The position numbers and the translations under genes were made by a program. Of a DNA stretch of 64,000 bases, positions 11,821-22,519 are shown piece after piece. A model generated the notes under the pieces. It saw nothing but the letters and a program-made list of their open reading frames with translations. It searched no databases and had not been told where the DNA came from. Positions within the stretch are counted from its first letter, which is position 1, and each line of letters begins with the position of its first letter. Source of the stretch: Nitrospirota bacterium (lineage in GTDB: Bacteria; Nitrospirota; Thermodesulfovibrionia; Thermodesulfovibrionales; Dissulfurispiraceae); the NCBI GenBank assembly GCA_015233365.1, contig JADFXU010000007.1, positions 1 through 64,000 on the forward strand. Direction: 5' to 3'.

Positions 11821-11917
11821 TTTATCCTTACATTATTAGGTCCTTATAATCTTTATTGTAAGCAGCTTGACCTTGTTTGTCAAAGGCTTGCAGTTCACAA
11901 AAGAACCGGCTTCAGAA

Positions 11918-13621
11918 TTACAGCCCGAATTTCTCAATCTTGTAAAACAGACTTCGTATCGATATTTGAAGCAGGGCGGCAGCTTTTGTGCGGTTACCCT
12001 TTGTTTCACGAAGGGCCTCTGTAACGGCAGCGCGTTCCGCTTCATCCACAACCTTTCCGAGAGGCTGTGACCTGACAGAAAGAGGCCGGCTGACTTTTTC
12101 TTCACTGCTCAAGAGTGGAAGGTGTTTCAGTTCCAGAACAGTATCCTGGGGACGCATGGTAATCATGGCCCTCCCGAGTACGTTTTTTAGTTCTCTCACG
12201 TTGCCCGGCCAATCATAAACGGCAAGCGCATCAAGGGCCTCATCCGATATCTTTTGCACTGTGCGCCCGAATTCCTGATTTACTTTAATGATGATATGTT
12301 CCGCCAGGGCTTTTATGTCCTCTTTATGTTCTCTGAGAGCCGGGATATGTATTGGTATAACATTCAGCCGGTAGTAGAGGTCTTCCCTGAACGCACCGGA
12401 CTGAACTTTTTGTTCCAGGTTTGCATTTGTTGCACAAATAACCCTCGCATCTACGGGAACAGCTAGAGTACCCCCTACCCGGACTATTTCTTTTTCCTGG
12501 AGCACCCTCAAGAGCTTACTCTGCAGGCTGTTGCTGATATCTCCTATTTCATCGAGGAAGATAGTTCCGCTGATCGCCTCTTCAAAAAGCCCCCGTTTCC
12601 CCCCCTTCAGCGCACCCGTGAAAGCGCCCCCTTCGTAGCCGAACAATTCGCTTTCAAGAAGATTTTCGGCTATGGCTGCACAATTGACCCTGACAAACTG
12701 TCCCTTCCTCCGCAGGCTTGCATTATGAATGGCATGGGCAAAGAGTTCCTTCCCTGTCCCGCTCTCTCCTCTTAAAAGAACGGTGGCAGGTGTTTCCGCC
12801 GCCATTTTGGCTTGTTCCTTTGCCCTTTGAATAATCAGGCTGTCACCGATAATGTCTTCCCATTTGTAACGCGCCTCCAGATGGCGAAGCAATTTTTTAG
12901 TTCTGGAAAGTTCTTCGGTCAGGGCGATGATTTCGGTGATATCCTGGATCACTCCTACGCTGCCGCGTATTTTCCCTTCTATAAAAATCGGCGCGACATT
13001 CACGATTACCTCTTTTCTGGCCGGCCCCACTTTCATTCTCACATTAAAAACCGGCTTCCCGGTTTTAAGTACTTTTATATGCATGCTCTCACCCTCAGCA
13101 ATATCAACTGTGACCGGTTTGTCAATTACGGCATCCTTCGGAAGCCCCGTGATGCGCGTGTAGGACGAATTGACAATAATATTATTCCCCTTCTCATCTG
13201 CCACAGAAATGGCGTCTCGGGTTGCTTCGATGATCGCCTCGAGAAGACTTCTCGCCTTCCACAGATCGGAAACCTGCCCCGCCAGACTTTTGATTTCTGT
13301 GATATCGCGGAAGACTGCCACTGCCCCTACTATTTGTCCTTCTTCATTCCGGACAGGGACCCTGCTGGTGATAATAAGGGTATCGCCGATGTTCTGCTGC
13401 TGGTTCAGTTCGGGCTCTCCGCTGGACAGGACAAGGGGCAGCCGCGTATTGGGGATGCCGTCAACAGCAGGGCGTCCAATAACGGCATTTGCACGCAATC
13501 CGGTGATTCTCTCGGCAGCTTTGTTGAAGAGGGTCACGATCCCGGCTTCGTTAACGGCAATCATACCGTCATGGGTTGAGTCCAGGATGATTTCTATCTC
13601 TCTTTTGGTTATGGAGCACAT
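11918..13621 (-). CDS. PAS-PAS-sigma54 interaction-Fis transcriptional regulator
   Basis: [18 protein letters not shown] Walker [13 protein letters not shown]-terminal HTH ([27 protein letters not shown]). Confidence 0.95.
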   Translation of the reverse strand: MCSITKREIEIILDSTHDGMIAVNEAGIVTLFNKAAERITGLRANAVIGRPAVDGIPNTRLPLVLSSGEPELNQQQNIGDTLIITSRVPVRNEEGQIVGAVAVFRDITEIKSLAGQVSDLWKARSLLEAIIEATRDAISVADEKGNNIIVNSSYTRITGLPKDAVIDKPVTVDIAEGESMHIKVLKTGKPVFNVRMKVGPARKEVIVNVAPIFIEGKIRGSVGVIQDITEIIALTEELSRTKKLLRHLEARYKWEDIIGDSLIIQRAKEQAKMAAETPATVLLRGESGTGKELFAHAIHNASLRRKGQFVRVNCAAIAENLLESELFGYEGGAFTGALKGGKRGLFEEAISGTIFLDEIGDISNSLQSKLLRVLQEKEIVRVGGTLAVPVDARVICATNANLEQKVQSGAFREDLYYRLNVIPIHIPALREHKEDIKALAEHIIIKVNQEFGRTVQKISDEALDALAVYDWPGNVRELKNVLGRAMITMRPQDTVLELKHLPLLSSEEKVSRPLSVRSQPLGKVVDEAERAAVTEALRETKGNRTKAAALLQISIRSLFYKIEKFGL

Positions 13622-13657
13622 CAGATAAGCTGACTGGCAGACAGGCCCGGCAGAGGA

Positions 13658-14227
13658 TTAAGCCACTTCTTCATCTCTACCGTCTTTTTCCTGTTCCTCG
13701 ATAAATCTGAAAAGCTTTTCCATGGCGTCAATCTGCTGAAGCTTCTTGTTCCTTCCCGAAAACCTTATGATGTCCTCAATGAAATCAGGGGACTCCGGCA
13801 TTTCGGTATTATAAACTCCCCTGTTTGTCACTTTATATCCTTCGATTTCTGTTTTCAGGCCGCTTCCGGAAGCTTCAATCTTCCGCACCGCAATATATCC
13901 GTTCTTTACGTTGAGGAGAGAGAGCGCCGATCGCATATAGCTTATGGCCTCATTCCAGTTCTCAAGCGAGAAATCTATTTCTGCATGAATGAGTACTTCG
14001 TTTTCTCTGGTGATATCAATTGTGCTGATTGAATGCTCTTTTGCAAGATTCCACAGCCTATCGGTTATATTCTGACTGATCTTTTTGTATACGTATGGCA
14101 GCCTGATGTAAAACGCCCGAATTTCCCGGAACAGTTCCATGGCTAATTTTATATCAAGAGAACAGAAAAAGGCAAAAACATTTGGCCCCCCCTGCCCTGG
14201 ATACCCATTGACTTTTCGCTCATGCAC
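13658..14227 (-). CDS. Hypothetical protein (189 aa)
   Basis: ORF fills the intergenic space; no recognisable domain. Confidence 0.65.
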   Translation of the reverse strand: MHERKVNGYPGQGGPNVFAFFCSLDIKLAMELFREIRAFYIRLPYVYKKISQNITDRLWNLAKEHSISTIDITRENEVLIHAEIDFSLENWNEAISYMRSALSLLNVKNGYIAVRKIEASGSGLKTEIEGYKVTNRGVYNTEMPESPDFIEDIIRFSGRNKKLQQIDAMEKLFRFIEEQEKDGRDEEVA

Positions 14228-14240
14228 TCAATAGAATTTA

Positions 14241-14579
14241 TTGGGTATGAAGAAGAATAAGACACTTTATGAATTGCAGGCCGAGATCTGTAAGATACTG
14301 GCCAGCCCTATAAGAATAGAAATCATCGCTGCATTGAAAGAGGGAGAAAAATCCGTCACCGAGCTGATTGACATTGTCGGCATTGCCAAGGCAAATGTTT
14401 CCCAGCATCTTGCCGTAATGAGGCTTAAAGGCATATTAAAAAGCAGAAGGGACGGAGTAAATATTTACTATAGCATTGTCAACCCGAAAGTCATCCAGGC
14501 TTGCGGCCTTATGAAGGAAGTCCTTTCAGACCTGCTGGCCGAAAGGGGCAAAATGGCCTCTCTGATAACAAGGTCCTGA
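14241..14579 (+). CDS. ArsR-family winged-helix transcriptional regulator
   Basis: ASPIRIEIIAALKEGEKSVTELIDIVGIAKANVSQHLAVMRLKGIL. Confidence 0.9.
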   Translation: MGMKKNKTLYELQAEICKILASPIRIEIIAALKEGEKSVTELIDIVGIAKANVSQHLAVMRLKGILKSRRDGVNIYYSIVNPKVIQACGLMKEVLSDLLAERGKMASLITRS

Positions 14580-14718
14580 GTATTTCAAATATTTTCCTCA
14601 GTTCAATTTCCTCGCTGCGATGAGTGTCAATAATTCAAAACCAGCCTGCCGTTACACTTTTTCGAGCGGCTTGTTATATAATAAATAGAATTTTTTCACC
14701 GGCAAAGGAAATATACAG

Positions 14719-15576
14719 ATGAAAACAGTAATGCAACCCTCCGATATCCTCTCTCTGACAGAACAGGCTCGAATTATCAGAATTGAAATCTTGAAGATGC
14801 TCACTGCCTCGGGCTCCGGCCATACAGGAGGCTCCCTCTCGGCAGCGGACATTGTTACAGCTCTTTATTTCTATAAAATGAGACACCGCCCCCAGGAGCC
14901 GTCATGGCCGGGAAGGGACAGGTTTATTCTGTCAAAAGGTCATGCCGCGCCTGTTCTTTATGCGGCTTTGGCGCTGTCGGGATATTTTGACAAATCCCTT
15001 CTCGCCAATCTCAGGAAACTCGGCTGTCCGTTGCAGGGCCATCCGTCATCAAAACTTATTGAGGGAGTCGAGGTCTCGACAGGTTCTCTCGGGCAGGGTC
15101 TCTCTATTTCAAACGGCATTGCTTTAGGGCTGCGGCTCGATAAAAGTCCTTCCAGGGTTTATTGCCTTATGGGCGACGGAGAAACTCAGGAAGGACAGGT
15201 GTGGGAAGCGGCGATGTCGGCCGGCCACTATAAGCTTGATAACCTTTGCGCCATTGTGGATGTGAATGAACTTCAGATAGACGGTAAATGCGCCGATGTC
15301 ATGAAAATAGAGCCGATTGCGTCAAAATGGAAGTCTTTCAACTGGCATGTATTTGAAATAGACGGTCACAATATGGAAGAGATTGTAAAAACGTTCGATG
15401 AAGCTGAAAAAATAAAAGGTAAGCCTTCGGTGATACTTGCCAGGACAATAAAAAGCAAAGGGGTATCTTTTTTCGAGGGCAAAGCAGAATACCACGGCGT
15501 GACGCCGACAAATGAGGAGCTTGAAAAGGCACTACTGGAGCTGGGTGGAAATGGGAAGCAGAGAAAAGGGAACTGA
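14719..15576 (+). CDS. Transketolase, N-terminal subunit
   Basis: TPP-binding half: SGHTGGSLSAADIV, LMGDGETQEGQVWEAAMSAGHYKLDNL. Confidence 0.93.
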   Translation: MKTVMQPSDILSLTEQARIIRIEILKMLTASGSGHTGGSLSAADIVTALYFYKMRHRPQEPSWPGRDRFILSKGHAAPVLYAALALSGYFDKSLLANLRKLGCPLQGHPSSKLIEGVEVSTGSLGQGLSISNGIALGLRLDKSPSRVYCLMGDGETQEGQVWEAAMSAGHYKLDNLCAIVDVNELQIDGKCADVMKIEPIASKWKSFNWHVFEIDGHNMEEIVKTFDEAEKIKGKPSVILARTIKSKGVSFFEGKAEYHGVTPTNEELEKALLELGGNGKQRKGN

Positions 15577-16558
15577 AACCAAATCGCAAAATACAGATTT
15601 CTGCGGCAAGGCAGTGGCCACGCGTGATGCTTACGGGGCAGCGCTTCTGGAATTGGGCAAACGCAATGAAAAAGTGGTAGTGCTTGACGCAGACCTGTCG
15701 GGTTCAACTAAAACTGCAAAATTCGCCAAGACCTTTCCTGACAGGTTTTTTAATATGGGCATTGCTGAACAGGATTTGATCGGCACGGCAGGCGGTCTTT
15801 CCCTGACAGGTAAAATCCCTTTCGCATCGACCTTTGCCGTGTTTCAGACAGGCCGCGCCTGGGAGCAGATACGGCAGACCCTTTGTTATTCGGGGCTTAA
15901 TGTAAAATTGGTTGCCACTCACGCCGGCGTCACGGTCGGTGAGGACGGGGCATCCCACCAGGCGCTGGAGGATATCGCCCTGATGAGGGTCATCCCTCAT
16001 ATGACAGTCATTGTGCCTTGTGACGGCTTTGAAACCAAACAGGTAATTGATGCGATAGCAGATTATGATCACCCTGTCTATGTCCGGCTCGGCAGGTCCA
16101 AGGTCCCTCCTGTCATGCCTGAAGATTACAGGTTCGAGATCGGCAAGGCCTTTACGTTCGGCATAGGCCGGGATGTCACAATTATCGCAACCGGGCTGAT
16201 GGTGGCAATAGCCCTGCAGGCCGCAGAACTGCTGCAAAAAAACGGGTTGGATGCCGGTGTTATCAACATGTCCACTATAAAACCGCTCGACACGCATGCA
16301 GTATTAAAAGCTGCGAAGGGATCCAAATTAATTGTTACCGCCGAGGAACATTCCATTATAGGCGGCCTCGGGGGCGCGGTTTCCGAGGTCCTGTCTGAAA
16401 GCTGTCCGACTCATCTTCGAAGAATAGGCACAAGAGATACCTTCGGGTGCTCTGGGTCTCCGGATGAACTTATAAAACTCTTCGGACTCTCTTCAGAAGA
16501 TATAGTCAAAACCGTAGAGAGTTTTTTCAAAGAATACCACTCTGATGATAGCGTTTGA
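15551..16558 (+). CDS. Transketolase, C-terminal subunit
   Basis: TRDAYGAALLELGKRNEKVVVLDADLSGSTKT; start chosen at ATG 15551; overlaps the N-terminal subunit gene. Confidence 0.93.
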   Translation: MGSREKGTETKSQNTDFCGKAVATRDAYGAALLELGKRNEKVVVLDADLSGSTKTAKFAKTFPDRFFNMGIAEQDLIGTAGGLSLTGKIPFASTFAVFQTGRAWEQIRQTLCYSGLNVKLVATHAGVTVGEDGASHQALEDIALMRVIPHMTVIVPCDGFETKQVIDAIADYDHPVYVRLGRSKVPPVMPEDYRFEIGKAFTFGIGRDVTIIATGLMVAIALQAAELLQKNGLDAGVINMSTIKPLDTHAVLKAAKGSKLIVTAEEHSIIGGLGGAVSEVLSESCPTHLRRIGTRDTFGCSGSPDELIKLFGLSSEDIVKTVESFFKEYHSDDSV

Positions 16559-17207
16559 AAACGTTTCAAAATTTTACGACCATAATACCGTATTAAAGAA
16601 TATTACATTCACCGTGCAGAAAGGTGAAATGGCGTTTATCACCGGACCCAGTGGCGCCGGGAAATCTACTCTGCTCAAGCTCATGTATATGGAGGAGCTG
16701 CCTGACGAGGGCAACATTTCGATAGAAGATATTCATCTTTCCTCTTTAAAAATGTCGGAAATACCTTTGCTGCGACGAAATATAGGCGTTGTTTTCCAGG
16801 ATTTTAAGCTCATTAATAATCTTACGGTTTTCGACAACGTGGCACTTGCATTGCATATCAGGGGGGTATCTGAAAGAGAAGTGCATTCCTTTTCTTCTGA
16901 AGCGCTGAAAAAGGTGGGGCTTCGCCACGTGGCAGACAGCTATCCCAAGAGTCTTTCTGGCGGAGAGCAACAGAGGGTTGCCATTGCGCGCGCAATAGTA
17001 GGCGGCCCTGTGGTACTGCTCGCCGATGAGCCCACAGGCAATCTCGACCCTGATACGGCACTTGATATTATCACACTCTTTCGCGAGTTGAATAGCCAGG
17101 GGACAACAATACTTATTGCTACACATAACAGGGAACTGCTCAAGAACACCGTCAAGAGGTTACTGAGGCTTGACAGCGGGACCTTGACTGAGGAGACAGT
17201 GTTATGA
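16545..17207 (+). CDS. ftsE: Cell division ATP-binding protein FtsE
   Basis: ABC ATPase motifs ([28 protein letters not shown]); followed by ftsX. Confidence 0.93.
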   Translation: MIAFENVSKFYDHNTVLKNITFTVQKGEMAFITGPSGAGKSTLLKLMYMEELPDEGNISIEDIHLSSLKMSEIPLLRRNIGVVFQDFKLINNLTVFDNVALALHIRGVSEREVHSFSSEALKKVGLRHVADSYPKSLSGGEQQRVAIARAIVGGPVVLLADEPTGNLDPDTALDIITLFRELNSQGTTILIATHNRELLKNTVKRLLRLDSGTLTEETVL

Positions 17208-18079
17208 CAATGTCATACTCCTTTATATCTGCCTTCAAGAGCCTCGGAAGAGAAAAATGGATCAATATTCTTTCAACGCTCACTGTGGCTTCCAGCCTGC
17301 TGATCATAACCCTTGCGGTTTTCTTTCTTTACAATATTGAGCTTATTGCCAATCATCTTCCGGAACGGTTCTCCATGATGGCTTATCTTGAGGACCCGCT
17401 TTCCCGGGAAGAAACCCGGAACATAATTGATTCGCTCAAAAAAAGGCCGGAAGTAGCGAACGTCAAATATATATCCAGGGATGACGCCCTGATTGAATTA
17501 AAGCATACCCTTAAAGATTCCAGGTCTCTCCTTGAAGGCCTTGATGAAAATCCGCTCACATCTTCGATAGAAATAAAATTAAGGAGAGAATTTGTTACTC
17601 CTTCAAGTACTTCCCGGATAGCCGAGGAGATCAGGAAGATACCCGGTATCGATACTATTTATTACGGGGAAAGGATAGCCGAAGCTATACACCTGTTGAA
17701 GCAGTCGGTCCGGAATATAAGCATCATCATTTTTCTGACCATATCTCTGGGCGTTGTTTTTGTGGTCTACAGCACCGTGAAAATCCTGTTCTACAGGAAA
17801 AATGAAGAAATAGAAATCATTAAACTCCTGGGTGCAACCAGCGGCTTCATCAGGACGCCCTTTCTCATCGAAGGGGGTATAATAGGACTGTCAGGCGGCA
17901 TTCTGGGCATCGTCGGAGCATTTGTTTTTTACTTTGCAGTGACCTATCGGTTGAGTACGGTCATCCCTATATTAAAGACGCTGGTTTTCCCGTTCGAGGT
18001 CCTTATTGCCCTCCCCTTTGTCGGCATTATACTGGGGGTAATCGGCTCTGCCATTGCCATAGGCCGGATAAGGCTCTGA
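17204..18079 (+). CDS. ftsX: Cell division protein FtsX
   Basis: FtsX-type permease; overlaps ftsE by 4 nt. Confidence 0.92.
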   Translation: MTMSYSFISAFKSLGREKWINILSTLTVASSLLIITLAVFFLYNIELIANHLPERFSMMAYLEDPLSREETRNIIDSLKKRPEVANVKYISRDDALIELKHTLKDSRSLLEGLDENPLTSSIEIKLRREFVTPSSTSRIAEEIRKIPGIDTIYYGERIAEAIHLLKQSVRNISIIIFLTISLGVVFVVYSTVKILFYRKNEEIEIIKLLGATSGFIRTPFLIEGGIIGLSGGILGIVGAFVFYFAVTYRLSTVIPILKTLVFPFEVLIALPFVGIILGVIGSAIAIGRIRL

Positions 18080-19351
18080 TTGATGCAGGGTGCGCGTTGC
18101 AGAATGCACATTGCACTTTCTACGGGTAAATCCGGTTTTTTCATTTTTCTCGCCTTTTTCCTGTTGAATCTGATCCTGCAATTCCCTGCCGGTATCCCGG
18201 GGTTTGGACCCTCGTGCGCGTATGCAGAACGCGCTCAGGAAGAATACAAGCGTATTCAAAAGGATATCAGGACACACAAACAAAAGCTGGAGTCAGTTAA
18301 AAAACAGGAGCAGTCCGTTGCCGAAGAACTGAGGAAAATGACTTCCGAACTGGCCGAAATTGACCAGCAGTTGTCGGCAAAAAAGAACAAGATAAAACAG
18401 TTGAACAGCAATATTCTTGCGCTGCAGGGAGAGATTGCAGGCAACAGCGCCATCCTGCAGGAGCACAAGATCCGCCTGAAAAAGAGATTGAGAATGCTGG
18501 CGGTGCTTAATGTAAACAAGGACGCGCTTCTGATTTTGCTTAGCGGAGAAGATTTCACACAAACATTGAGGATTGAGAGATACCTGAAGGACGTCTCGGA
18601 CTATGATTACGGGCTCATAAAAAAATATAAGACGGAACTGCAGATTCTGGCGAAAAAAAATGCCGAGCTGAAAACTCTTTATGCGGCTCTCAAGGAAGAG
18701 GAAACTAGTCTCAGGAAACTGGAAATAGCCTTAAAGGAAAAGAAGAAGGAGCGCGAGACGCTGCTCGCCCAGGTCAGAAAAGAAAAAGGCATCTATGAAA
18801 ATATGATTAAGGAGCTGAGAGAGACATCCAACAGATTGCTCGCAATAATCCAGGAGGCTGATAAGAGGGAGCGCGAAGCGAGAAAAAAAAGGAATATCAA
18901 AACAAAACCCGGAAAAAAAGAAGAAGAAGAGGCGCCGGACGACAGCGTGTTTCGCAAACTTAAAGGGAAACTTCCCTGGCCGGTAGCAGGCAATGTTGCA
19001 TTGCAGTACGGGACGCAGGTCGACCCCATCTTCAATCTCCCTGTCTTCAGAAGCGGCATCCATGTGAAAGCAGAAAGCGGCGCCCAGGTAAAAGCGGTCT
19101 ATGACGGCAAAGTCGTTTTTGCAGACCAATTCAAGGGATACGGACAACTGATCATAATAAGTCACGGAAGCGGATACCATACACTTTACGGTAACCTTTC
19201 CAAGATTTTTTCAAAAAATGGCGCTATAATAAAAGAATATCAGACTATAGGAGAGGTGGGGGAATCAAGCATGCTGGGGACAGGCGGCCTGTATTTTGAG
19301 ATACGGTTCAAAGGAAAACCTATCGACCCTCAGCAATGGTTAAAGAAATAG
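18080..19351 (+). CDS. Murein hydrolase activator EnvC-like, coiled coil + LytM/M23 peptidase
   Basis: Long coiled coil then GIHVKAESGAQVKAVYDGKVVFADQFKGYGQLIIISHGSGYHTLYGNLS. Confidence 0.92.
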   Translation: MMQGARCRMHIALSTGKSGFFIFLAFFLLNLILQFPAGIPGFGPSCAYAERAQEEYKRIQKDIRTHKQKLESVKKQEQSVAEELRKMTSELAEIDQQLSAKKNKIKQLNSNILALQGEIAGNSAILQEHKIRLKKRLRMLAVLNVNKDALLILLSGEDFTQTLRIERYLKDVSDYDYGLIKKYKTELQILAKKNAELKTLYAALKEEETSLRKLEIALKEKKKERETLLAQVRKEKGIYENMIKELRETSNRLLAIIQEADKREREARKKRNIKTKPGKKEEEEAPDDSVFRKLKGKLPWPVAGNVALQYGTQVDPIFNLPVFRSGIHVKAESGAQVKAVYDGKVVFADQFKGYGQLIIISHGSGYHTLYGNLSKIFSKNGAIIKEYQTIGEVGESSMLGTGGLYFEIRFKGKPIDPQQWLKK

Positions 19352-19385
19352 ATAACGGTATAAACGTTATAACGAATTACGAGGA

Positions 19386-20690
19386 GTGAACATGCATCTA
19401 AAGAGAAAATGGCTTGTCGCCACTGTTATTATCTGTTTTGCACTTACGACTGCTCTTATCGGCAAGTGGACCATAGGAACAGTGAATGCCCAGAGCAGCT
19501 ATGAGGAATTGAAGACCTTCACGGAAGTTCTGAGCTTAATAAAGAAAAATTATGTCGATGAGGTCAAGACAAAAGACCTGGTTGAATCAGCAATAAAGGG
19601 CATGGTCTCCTCACTCGATCCCCATTCAGGCTATATGACTCCTGAAGCATACAAGGAGCTTCAGGTCGAAACCAAGGGCGAGTTCGGCGGTCTCGGCATA
19701 CAGATCGGGGTAAAAGACAATGTTCTTACTGTCATTGCGCCAATTGAAGATACCCCGGCATACAGGGCGGGAATCAAAGCCGGTGATAAGATCGTGAAAA
19801 TAGCCGGGGAATCCGCGAAAAATATGGCAATAACCGATGCTGTTGCAAAAATGCGCGGGCCCAAAGGCTCTTCTATCGTATTGAGCATACTAAGAGAGGG
19901 ATGGACCCAGCCGAAAGATTTCACCATAGTAAGGGATACGATAAAAATAAAAAGCGTCAAGGCAAGAATGATAGACACCTCTATTGGATACATAAAGCTT
20001 ACGCAGTTCCAGGAAGCCACTGGCGACGATCTTTCTGCGGCACTTGCCAACCTTAAAAAGAGTGGCATGTCATCCGTTATACTTGATCTCAGAAATGATC
20101 CCGGCGGTCTGCTCGATAGCGCAGTTGATGTGGCTGAGCAGTTTCTCCCGCCCAAGCAGCTTATTGTGTATATAAAAAGCAGAAGCGGAGAAAAAAAGGA
20201 ATACTTTACAAGCGGAGAAAAGCCCTATTACACTGATTTGCCCATGGTCGTCCTTGTCAATCAGGGAAGCGCGAGCGCGTCGGAGATCGTTGCCGGTGCC
20301 CTCAAAGACTGGAAGCGGGCTGTAATCATAGGCGTCCAGACTTTCGGCAAAGGCTCTGTGCAAAGCCTTATACCGCTAAGTGACGGATCGGGTCTCAGGC
20401 TTACTACGGCAAAATACTACACCCCCAGCGGAACAAGCATCCAGAGTATCGGTATCACGCCGGATATCGTTGTCAAGCTGACTTCCAAAGACGGGAAGGA
20501 AAACCATACCGTTGTGAGGGAGAAGGACCTCGAGAGGCATCTTAAAAACGACAACGTGAAAGAAGAAGGCGAGGACAATGAAATAGCTCCTTTCGAAGTT
20601 GAAGAAAAGGACGATGTACAGCTGCAGCGGGCTGTAGACACGCTCAAGACGTGGAAGGTGTTTGAAAGTATGCTGAAAAAAGCAGCATAA
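19386..20690 (+). CDS. C-terminal processing peptidase (S41, PDZ domain)
   Basis: GEFGGLGIQIGVKDNVLTV (PDZ), NQGSASASEIVAGALKDWKRAVIIG catalytic region. Confidence 0.94.
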   Translation: MNMHLKRKWLVATVIICFALTTALIGKWTIGTVNAQSSYEELKTFTEVLSLIKKNYVDEVKTKDLVESAIKGMVSSLDPHSGYMTPEAYKELQVETKGEFGGLGIQIGVKDNVLTVIAPIEDTPAYRAGIKAGDKIVKIAGESAKNMAITDAVAKMRGPKGSSIVLSILREGWTQPKDFTIVRDTIKIKSVKARMIDTSIGYIKLTQFQEATGDDLSAALANLKKSGMSSVILDLRNDPGGLLDSAVDVAEQFLPPKQLIVYIKSRSGEKKEYFTSGEKPYYTDLPMVVLVNQGSASASEIVAGALKDWKRAVIIGVQTFGKGSVQSLIPLSDGSGLRLTTAKYYTPSGTSIQSIGITPDIVVKLTSKDGKENHTVVREKDLERHLKNDNVKEEGEDNEIAPFEVEEKDDVQLQRAVDTLKTWKVFESMLKKAA

Positions 20691-20702
20691 GTAAAAACAA
20701 CG

Positions 20703-20794
20703 GGCGAAAGGCAAAGGGCAATAGGCTATAGGTGAAGAAAAAAGTCTCTTTCTGTTTTTTTGTTCCTATAGCCCTTAGCCCATTGCCTTTCGCC
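20703..20794. terminator. Long imperfect hairpin followed by T-tract
   Basis: 20703..20732 pairs with 20765..20794 (26/30), followed by a T-run. Confidence 0.7.
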
Positions 20795-20805
20795 TTTTTT
20801 TTATT

Positions 20806-21480
20806 ATGAGCCGTATCATCTTTGATATAGAGACTTGCGGGACTGAATTCGGGTCTCTTGATCCCGCCGTTCAGGAGTACTTCCTTAAAGGGGCCGTTGC
20901 CGAAGAAGAGGTCATCCGCGTAAAAGAGGGCCTTTCCTTATATCCGCTGACTGCAGAGGTCATAACAATAGGAATGCTGAATCCGGATACCGGCAAAGGG
21001 GCTGTTTATTTCCAGACCCCCGGCGACATGCTGTTGCCTTTTGAGGAAGAAGGCATACTGTATGAGTGCGGAACGGAAAAGGAAATCCTCGAAAAATTCT
21101 GGAGCGCCATCAGGACATACGATCAATTCATCACCTTTAACGGCAGAGGGTTTGATTGCCCGTTCATTCTCATCCGCTCGGCGCGGCATAAAATAAAACC
21201 CTTACGGGAATTGATGCCGAACCGTTACAGCGGCCCCCATATAGACCTGTTCGATCAATTGTCTTTTTTCGGGACTTCAAGAAAGCGGTTCAGCCTTGAC
21301 ATGTGGTGCCGCACATTCGACATAAAAAGCCCCAAGGCCGACGGCATTTCCGGCCGGGATGTGAAAGAACTGTTCGGGGCAAAACGGTACATCGACATTG
21401 CGCGTTACTGTGCCGGCGATCTCAGGGCCACAAAAGAACTCTTTCTGATATGGGAGAATTATCTTAAGTTCTCTCCTTGA
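20806..21480 (+). CDS. Predicted 3'-5' exonuclease / ribonuclease H-like (PolB-like family)
   Basis: IIFDIETCGTE and TFNGRGFDCPFILIRSA DEDD-type motifs. Confidence 0.82.
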   Translation: MSRIIFDIETCGTEFGSLDPAVQEYFLKGAVAEEEVIRVKEGLSLYPLTAEVITIGMLNPDTGKGAVYFQTPGDMLLPFEEEGILYECGTEKEILEKFWSAIRTYDQFITFNGRGFDCPFILIRSARHKIKPLRELMPNRYSGPHIDLFDQLSFFGTSRKRFSLDMWCRTFDIKSPKADGISGRDVKELFGAKRYIDIARYCAGDLRATKELFLIWENYLKFSP

Positions 21481-21674
21481 GAAAAAGACCCGCGCTAAGC
21501 ATATATCCCTTACATCTTGTCGGCATTTTTCACGCTTTCGCGTTTCTTTTTTAAATGGTTGCAAGTTAAAGCGTTAAGTGCGATTGTTTATCAGGGCGGC
21601 ATACCACAGGAACGCGCACTGGAGGGTATTCTGAATATGCTGCGGGGTACGATTGAAAATACTCAGGGTTTATT

Positions 21675-22055
21675 TCAAGACTGCAAGGCTCGTACATTCA
21701 CTTTCGTGTCATAAAAGGTGCTGCCTGCGCCACGGTCTGTAAGACGCTGTGAAGTGAGCGCATTTACAGAGCGAGCACCGGGAGCCTTTTGAAGCCACCA
21801 AACTCCTTCGGCAACTACAATACCGACCGGCACTCTGCGTGTAACCGAGAGATGGAACACGGCTTCGCCGCGCAAATTGAAGGCTATCACCCTCTGACCG
21901 TCAGCAAGCCCCTTGGCCGTTGCATCTGCCGGATTCATCTTCAATGTCATTCTCTCTTTAGCAAGAAGGTCGTCGCGCTCGTTGAACGAAGAATTCAGCA
22001 TCACGGGTGTCGGGACAGTCGTATGGGCAAACGGAGCGTTTGATTTCAGTCGGCA
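21675..22055 (-). pseudogene. C-terminal fragment of a molybdopterin oxidoreductase
   Basis: ...TPVMLNSSFNERDDLLAKERMTLKMNPADATAKGLADGQRVIAFNLRGEAVFHLSVTRRVPVGIVVAEGVWW; frame stays open upstream without a plausible start and the catalytic body is missing. Confidence 0.75.
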
Positions 22056-22405
22056 TGATGTTTCTCCCGGGAACTGTTTTTATTATACGGTGTCGGTTCG
22101 GGCAATTCCAGCGAAAAAATGGGATTGAGTCAATGTTTCAAGCGCAAATCAACATTTTTTACAAGATGTCTGCGGTGAGTAGTATCAGGTGCACTCGACT
22201 ATGCATCAGAAGCTGAGATCAGTCGGGCGGGAGAGATAAGGAGACGATAGCCACAAACACCCCGATTTTCCGCGCAGAGCAGGCAATAAGAATATCATTC
22301 TGTATATGTGAAAGGTATCTCGCTTCAAAACCATACTTCTTTCTCAGTCCGGGAATGATAATGCCTGCCCGCCGCCAATCCCGGCCATGTTGTATAATAA
22401 GCACT

Positions 22406-22519
22406 ATGAAAAAGAAGCCTTTGAAACCTAGTGGCAAAAATATTGAGATTGCCCTTGAACTGCTCGAACTCTCCTTAATTCTGAAAACTGCTGTCAAAAA
22501 GGCAGTGAAGAAAAAATAA
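22406..22519 (+). CDS. Small Lys-rich protein (37 aa) coupled to downstream nucleotidyltransferase
   Basis: MKKKPLKPSGKNIEIALELLELSLILKTAVKKAVKKK; stop overlaps next start (TAATG). Confidence 0.5.
   Translation: MKKKPLKPSGKNIEIALELLELSLILKTAVKKAVKKK

Noticed and set aside
16840-16854. TGGCACTTGCATTGC, an exact sigma54-type match
   Set aside because: Lies inside ftsE with no downstream start in appropriate context; likely chance.
21517-21714. 65-aa ORF opposite the oxidoreductase relic
   Set aside because: No SD, low conservation expectation, partly antisense to the molybdopterin fragment.
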